Positions 63,376-64,000 of a DNA stretch of 64,000 bases are shown here, in pieces. Under the pieces are notes generated by a model that made no database searches, was not told the origin of the DNA, and saw nothing but the letters and a program-made list of their open reading frames with translations. A program made the translations under genes and the position numbers. Source of the DNA: Dyella subtropica (lineage in GTDB: Bacteria > Pseudomonadota > Gammaproteobacteria > Xanthomonadales > Rhodanobacteraceae); the NCBI RefSeq assembly GCF_026283965.1, contig NZ_JAPDPD010000016.1, positions 1 through 64,000 on the forward strand. The letters are read 5' to 3'. Position 1 is the stretch's first letter, and each line of letters starts with the position of its first letter.

Positions 63376-64000
63376 GCGGCCTCCTTCGCGGTGGCGTCGG
63401 CATGTACGGGCGTCAACCAGTTCCAGCGGTCTTCGGTGCTGCCATCGAACAGGCCGAAGAACGCCTGCTGCAATGCGCGTGTCACCGGCCCGGGACGGCC
63501 GGCGCCGACGGGTTTGCGATCGACCGAGCGCACCGGCGTGATCTCAGCAGCGGTGCCGGTCATGAACACTTCGTCGGCGCTGTACAGCGCTTCGCGCGGC
63601 AGGTCGCGTTCTTCGACCTTGATGCCCAAGTCTTCGGCCAGCGTCATCACCGTGTCGCGGGTGATGCCGGCGAGGATGCCGGCGCTGGTCGGCGGGGTGA
63701 GCAGCTTGCCATTCTTCACCACGAACACATTCTCGCCCGCGCCTTCGCTGAGCAGGCCGTTGTGGCCTAGCGCGATGCCTTCGGCGTAGCCGCCGCGGCG
63801 CGCTTCCAGTCCGATCAGCTGGCTGCTCAGGTAATTGCCGCCGGCCTTGGCCCAGCTCGGCACGGTGTTCGGTGCGGGACGTTGCCAAGAGGACACGCAC
63901 ACATCCGCGCCGTGTTCGCGCGCATCGCCGAGATAGGCACCCCATTCCAGCGCCATGATCGCCACGTCCACCGGTGCGCCGTCCTTCGGCAGTACGCCCA
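63372..64000 (-). CDS. ilvE: branched-chain amino-acid aminotransferase, 5' end beyond window
   Basis: The C-terminal ~209 residues of a fold-type IV PLP transaminase, the last step of Ile, Leu and Val synthesis. The PLP lysine is in [14 protein letters not shown]; other blocks are [20 protein letters not shown] and [17 protein letters not shown]. The frame is open through the window end ([13 protein letters not shown] precedes the visible part). First gene visible of the leuCDB cluster, overlapping leuC by four bases. Confidence 0.94.
   Translation of the reverse strand, partial: GVLPKDGAPVDVAIMALEWGAYLGDAREHGADVCVSSWQRPAPNTVPSWAKAGGNYLSSQLIGLEARRGGYAEGIALGHNGLLSEGAGENVFVVKNGKLLTPPTSAGILAGITRDTVMTLAEDLGIKVEERDLPREALYSADEVFMTGTAAEITPVRSVDRKPVGAGRPGPVTRALQQAFFGLFDGSTEDRWNWLTPVHADATAKEAA

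Overview
The window looks like a chromosomal segment of a high-GC gammaproteobacterium in the Xanthomonadales, most likely Rhodanobacteraceae (Dyella, Rhodanobacter, Frateuria or Luteibacter type). The reasons are gene content and style: a trhO gene inside a biotin operon, two TonB-dependent receptors, a perfect Crp/Clp half-site pair, XRE/MmyB regulators, and dispersed short intergenic repeats. The genus is inference; nothing in the window fixes it.

Layout. 1-120 is the 3' end of a 5S rRNA and the terminator of an rRNA operon. 0.3-23 kb is mostly housekeeping: a rhomboid protease, a DUF1820 protein, a glutamine amidotransferase, a type II secretion/pilus ATPase, glyQS, an XRE regulator, a YbaY-like lipoprotein, a GDSL autotransporter esterase, tex, a GYF/RDD membrane protein, mnmG, pepN, an aldose epimerase, a threonine dehydratase/serine racemase and a DMT permease. 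The mnmG-pepN gap holds a near-consensus sigma-54 promoter followed about 100 bases later by a strong terminator with no ORF between them, a candidate small RNA. It also holds a perfect Crp/Clp site in front of a 61-residue protein. 23-30 kb carries an ACT-V4R protein, an MHYT protein, tag with a 355-bp tandem duplication of its 3' end, and a BigR-like persulfide-response cluster (ArsR regulator, persulfide dioxygenase-like hydrolase, two YeeE/YedE half-transporters).

28.4-34.1 kb has a DUF899 protein and the biotin operon bioB-bioF-trhO-bioH-bioC on the minus strand. The last ~60 codons of trhO come from a dispersed repeat. 34.2-38.05 kb has comF, whose 3' end is duplicated as a 39-bp direct repeat around a 2.8-kb insert carrying an AraC regulator and an S41 peptidase. 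38-43.3 kb is a minus-strand cluster of a TonB receptor, a PI-PLC-like enzyme and a CehA/McbA PHP phosphoesterase, with weak Pho-box-like sequences upstream, suggesting phosphate scavenging. 43.6-43.82 kb is a small non-coding IS5-type element (MITE) whose 3-bp target duplication contains the ubiA stop codon. 44.8-49.3 kb carries a second TonB receptor, an outer-membrane porin-like protein and a DUF2946 protein, a possible metal-handling set. 49.3-53 kb has an MmyB-type regulator, an NTF2-like protein, a serine hydrolase and an unusual charged-repeat secreted protein.

53-64 kb is a minus-strand branched-chain amino-acid supercluster: ilvE (running off the end)-leuC-leuD-leuB, then ilvD-ilvC-VOC protein-ilvG-ilvM-ilvA. 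Most junctions are 4-base ATGA overlaps. With leuA (not in the window) it would cover the isoleucine, valine and leucine pathways.
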